A program made the position numbers and the translations under genes. A stretch of DNA of 6,291 nucleotides from Alphaproteobacteria bacterium (GTDB taxonomy: Bacteria; Pseudomonadota; Alphaproteobacteria; CAAHEQ01; UBA3637). The notes below the pieces were generated by a model, which saw only the letters and a program-made list of their open reading frames with translations, made no database searches and was not told where the DNA came from. Shown one piece after another: positions 5,153 through 6,291 of this stretch (its first letter is position 1; each line of letters begins with the position of its first letter). The stretch lies in the NCBI GenBank assembly GCA_017513365.1, contig JAFXFY010000013.1, positions 1 to 6,291 on the forward strand. Reading direction: 5' to 3'.

Positions 5153-6291
5153 TGCGTCAGTTTATTTATTTTTTATGGGCAATTGCACTGTTTTTGGGCG
5201 GTATTTTTGGGCTATTGGCTTGTTTAGGCTATTATCCGGCTGATGAATCGTTAAATACTGTCAGCGATACGGCTATTCGCAACTTGATGGGGGCGTATGG
5301 TGCCGTTGTTGCCGACATTTTATGGCAAGGTTTTGGTAAAATATGTTGGCTTGTGGTGTGCGCTCCAATTGCTTGGGGTGTTATGCTGATGTTCAAATTA
5401 ACCTCTCATTTTAAATGGCGGGCTTTGGCCTTGTTGCCAGCGGTGATGGTAGGGTGTTGGTTGATTGCAACAGGCGGATGGGAGCCAACTTCAAAAACAA
5501 TTGCCGGTACAGGTGGTTTTTTAGGTTTTTACTTATCTCAGTGGGGTAAACTGTCCGACTGGTATTTTCGGGTACCGTTGTGGATAATGTTTGGGTTATT
5601 GGTTATTTTTACATTGAAATTTCCGGCGTATCGTCTGTGTAAATGGATAATTGGATGTATCGTGTCCAAAGTTCGTGCATTGCCGGTGCCGGATGTAAAA
5701 ATGCCGTCGGTTAAAATCAAAATGCCGTCTGTTTCGTTGCCCAGTATGATTGAAAAACCGTTAAAAACGGTATCCAAAATGACGGAGAAAACAGTCAAAG
5801 AGGTAGAAGAAAAAGCGCCGAAAGAAAATCCAAAAGAAATAAAAGGCAAGGCTAAATCGCTTAAAAATTCAAAATGTGATTTTGTGTTGCCGTCATCCGG
5901 TTTGTTAGAGCCAGCGAAAACCATTGGGGCAACCATTACCGCAGATACGATGCGTAAGGTGTCCGAGGATTTAGAGGCTGTTTTGGCTCAATTCGGGGTG
6001 AGTGGTAAAATCGTGGGGGCTAACCCAGGGCCTGTTGTAACGTTGTATGAATTTGAACCGGCTAGTGGGATTAAAACTTCTCGTGTGATTGCTCTGTCCG
6101 AAGATATTGCGCGTGAAATGCGGGCCTTATCCGTGCGTATTGCCGTTGTACCGGGGTCAAATACCATTGGGATTGAAATGCCAAATGCGAAACGAGATAC
6201 CGTCTATATTCGGGAATTGGTAGAAAGTGTTAAGTTTGGTGGCAATACAGGGGCCTTGCCATTGATTTTGGGTAAAAATATTGGCGGTGTA
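5152..6291 (+). CDS. ftsK: DNA translocase FtsK, N-terminal 380 residues (3' end outside window)
   Basis: FtsK is a septum-anchored, ATP-driven double-stranded DNA pump that clears chromosome termini at division and activates XerCD recombination. The frame is open with no stop from the ATG at 5152 to the window end. The N-terminal membrane domain has about four segments (near residues 4-26, 62-82, 90-107 and 142-160), with the family-like AYGAVVADILWQGFGKICWL (49-68). A short basic linker (about 172-241) follows. It opens with tandem MPSV-like units (KMPSVKIKMPSVSLPS, 183-198) and continues Lys/Glu-rich. The alpha and start of beta motor domains are recognisable by FGVSGKIVGANPGPVVTLYEFEPASGIK (281-308), SRVIALSEDIAREMRALSVRIA (310-331), VPGSNTIGIEMPN (333-345) and LILGKNIGG (371-379). 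The Walker A motif would lie just past the edge. The start has AGAGG six bases upstream. The gene lies 67 bases after the end of the hdaA region and has its own likely promoter. Confidence 0.95.
   Translation, partial: MRQFIYFLWAIALFLGGIFGLLACLGYYPADESLNTVSDTAIRNLMGAYGAVVADILWQGFGKICWLVVCAPIAWGVMLMFKLTSHFKWRALALLPAVMVGCWLIATGGWEPTSKTIAGTGGFLGFYLSQWGKLSDWYFRVPLWIMFGLLVIFTLKFPAYRLCKWIIGCIVSKVRALPVPDVKMPSVKIKMPSVSLPSMIEKPLKTVSKMTEKTVKEVEEKAPKENPKEIKGKAKSLKNSKCDFVLPSSGLLEPAKTIGATITADTMRKVSEDLEAVLAQFGVSGKIVGANPGPVVTLYEFEPASGIKTSRVIALSEDIAREMRALSVRIAVVPGSNTIGIEMPNAKRDTVYIRELVESVKFGGNTGALPLILGKNIGGV
5579..5587 (-). other. DnaA-box consensus match TTATCCACA, inside ftsK
   Basis: An exact TGTGGATAA on the plus strand within the Leu-Trp-Ile-Met codons of the last FtsK membrane segment, in the same orientation as the other two matches. 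Confidence 0.3.

Noticed and set aside
5538..5936. A 132-codon minus-strand frame inside the ftsK region
   Set aside because: The plus strand encodes an uninterrupted FtsK here with recognisable membrane and motor motifs; the antisense frame is a shadow.

Overview
The window reads as ordinary chromosome of an A+T-rich alphaproteobacterium. Three things suggest this: a DUF2066 protein, a PerM-type AI-2E permease and an HdaA-type DnaA-like protein run in series on one strand, a grouping I associate from memory with Alphaproteobacteria; the reading frames prefer A/T-ending codons; and the start sites have canonical AAGG/AGAGG ribosome binding sites. A host-associated or gut low-GC lineage would fit but is only inferred. 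I see no transfer RNA, ribosomal RNA, insertion sequence, CRISPR array or phage gene.

Left part (2-1714): the C-terminal three quarters of an AdiA-type, PLP-dependent arginine decarboxylase, cut by the left window edge. It converges on a small HIT-family nucleotide hydrolase gene on the minus strand (1722-2075). The two are separated by one hairpin with a T tract on both sides, so it can serve as terminator for both genes.

Middle (2076-2163): a short divergent promoter region. The minus-strand promoter for the HIT gene and the plus-strand promoter for the next operon face each other with overlapping -10 boxes.

Right part (2164-5084): a compact plus-strand operon of an exported DUF2066 protein, an AI-2E family permease (13 bases later) and hdaA (5 bases later). 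HdaA normally works with the DNA sliding clamp to switch off DnaA after initiation. The hdaA frame is broken by a single missing T at about 4887-4891. The remaining 64 residues of the family, including the sensor-2 helix, continue intact in the next frame to 5084, so this is either a sequencing error, a fresh mutation or a recoded gene. This is the main oddity of the window.

Right end (5152-6291): the first 380 codons of ftsK, the septal DNA translocase, running off the window. It has its own likely promoter. A perfect 9-base inverted repeat spans the -10 box, the GG of the ribosome binding site and the first base of the ATG, which suggests either an operator or an RBS-hiding hairpin in read-through mRNA. 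Three exact TTATCCACA (DnaA-box consensus) matches lie in the window, all in the same orientation and all inside genes. No previously undescribed system is evident; the interest is in the hdaA frameshift and the ftsK start region.
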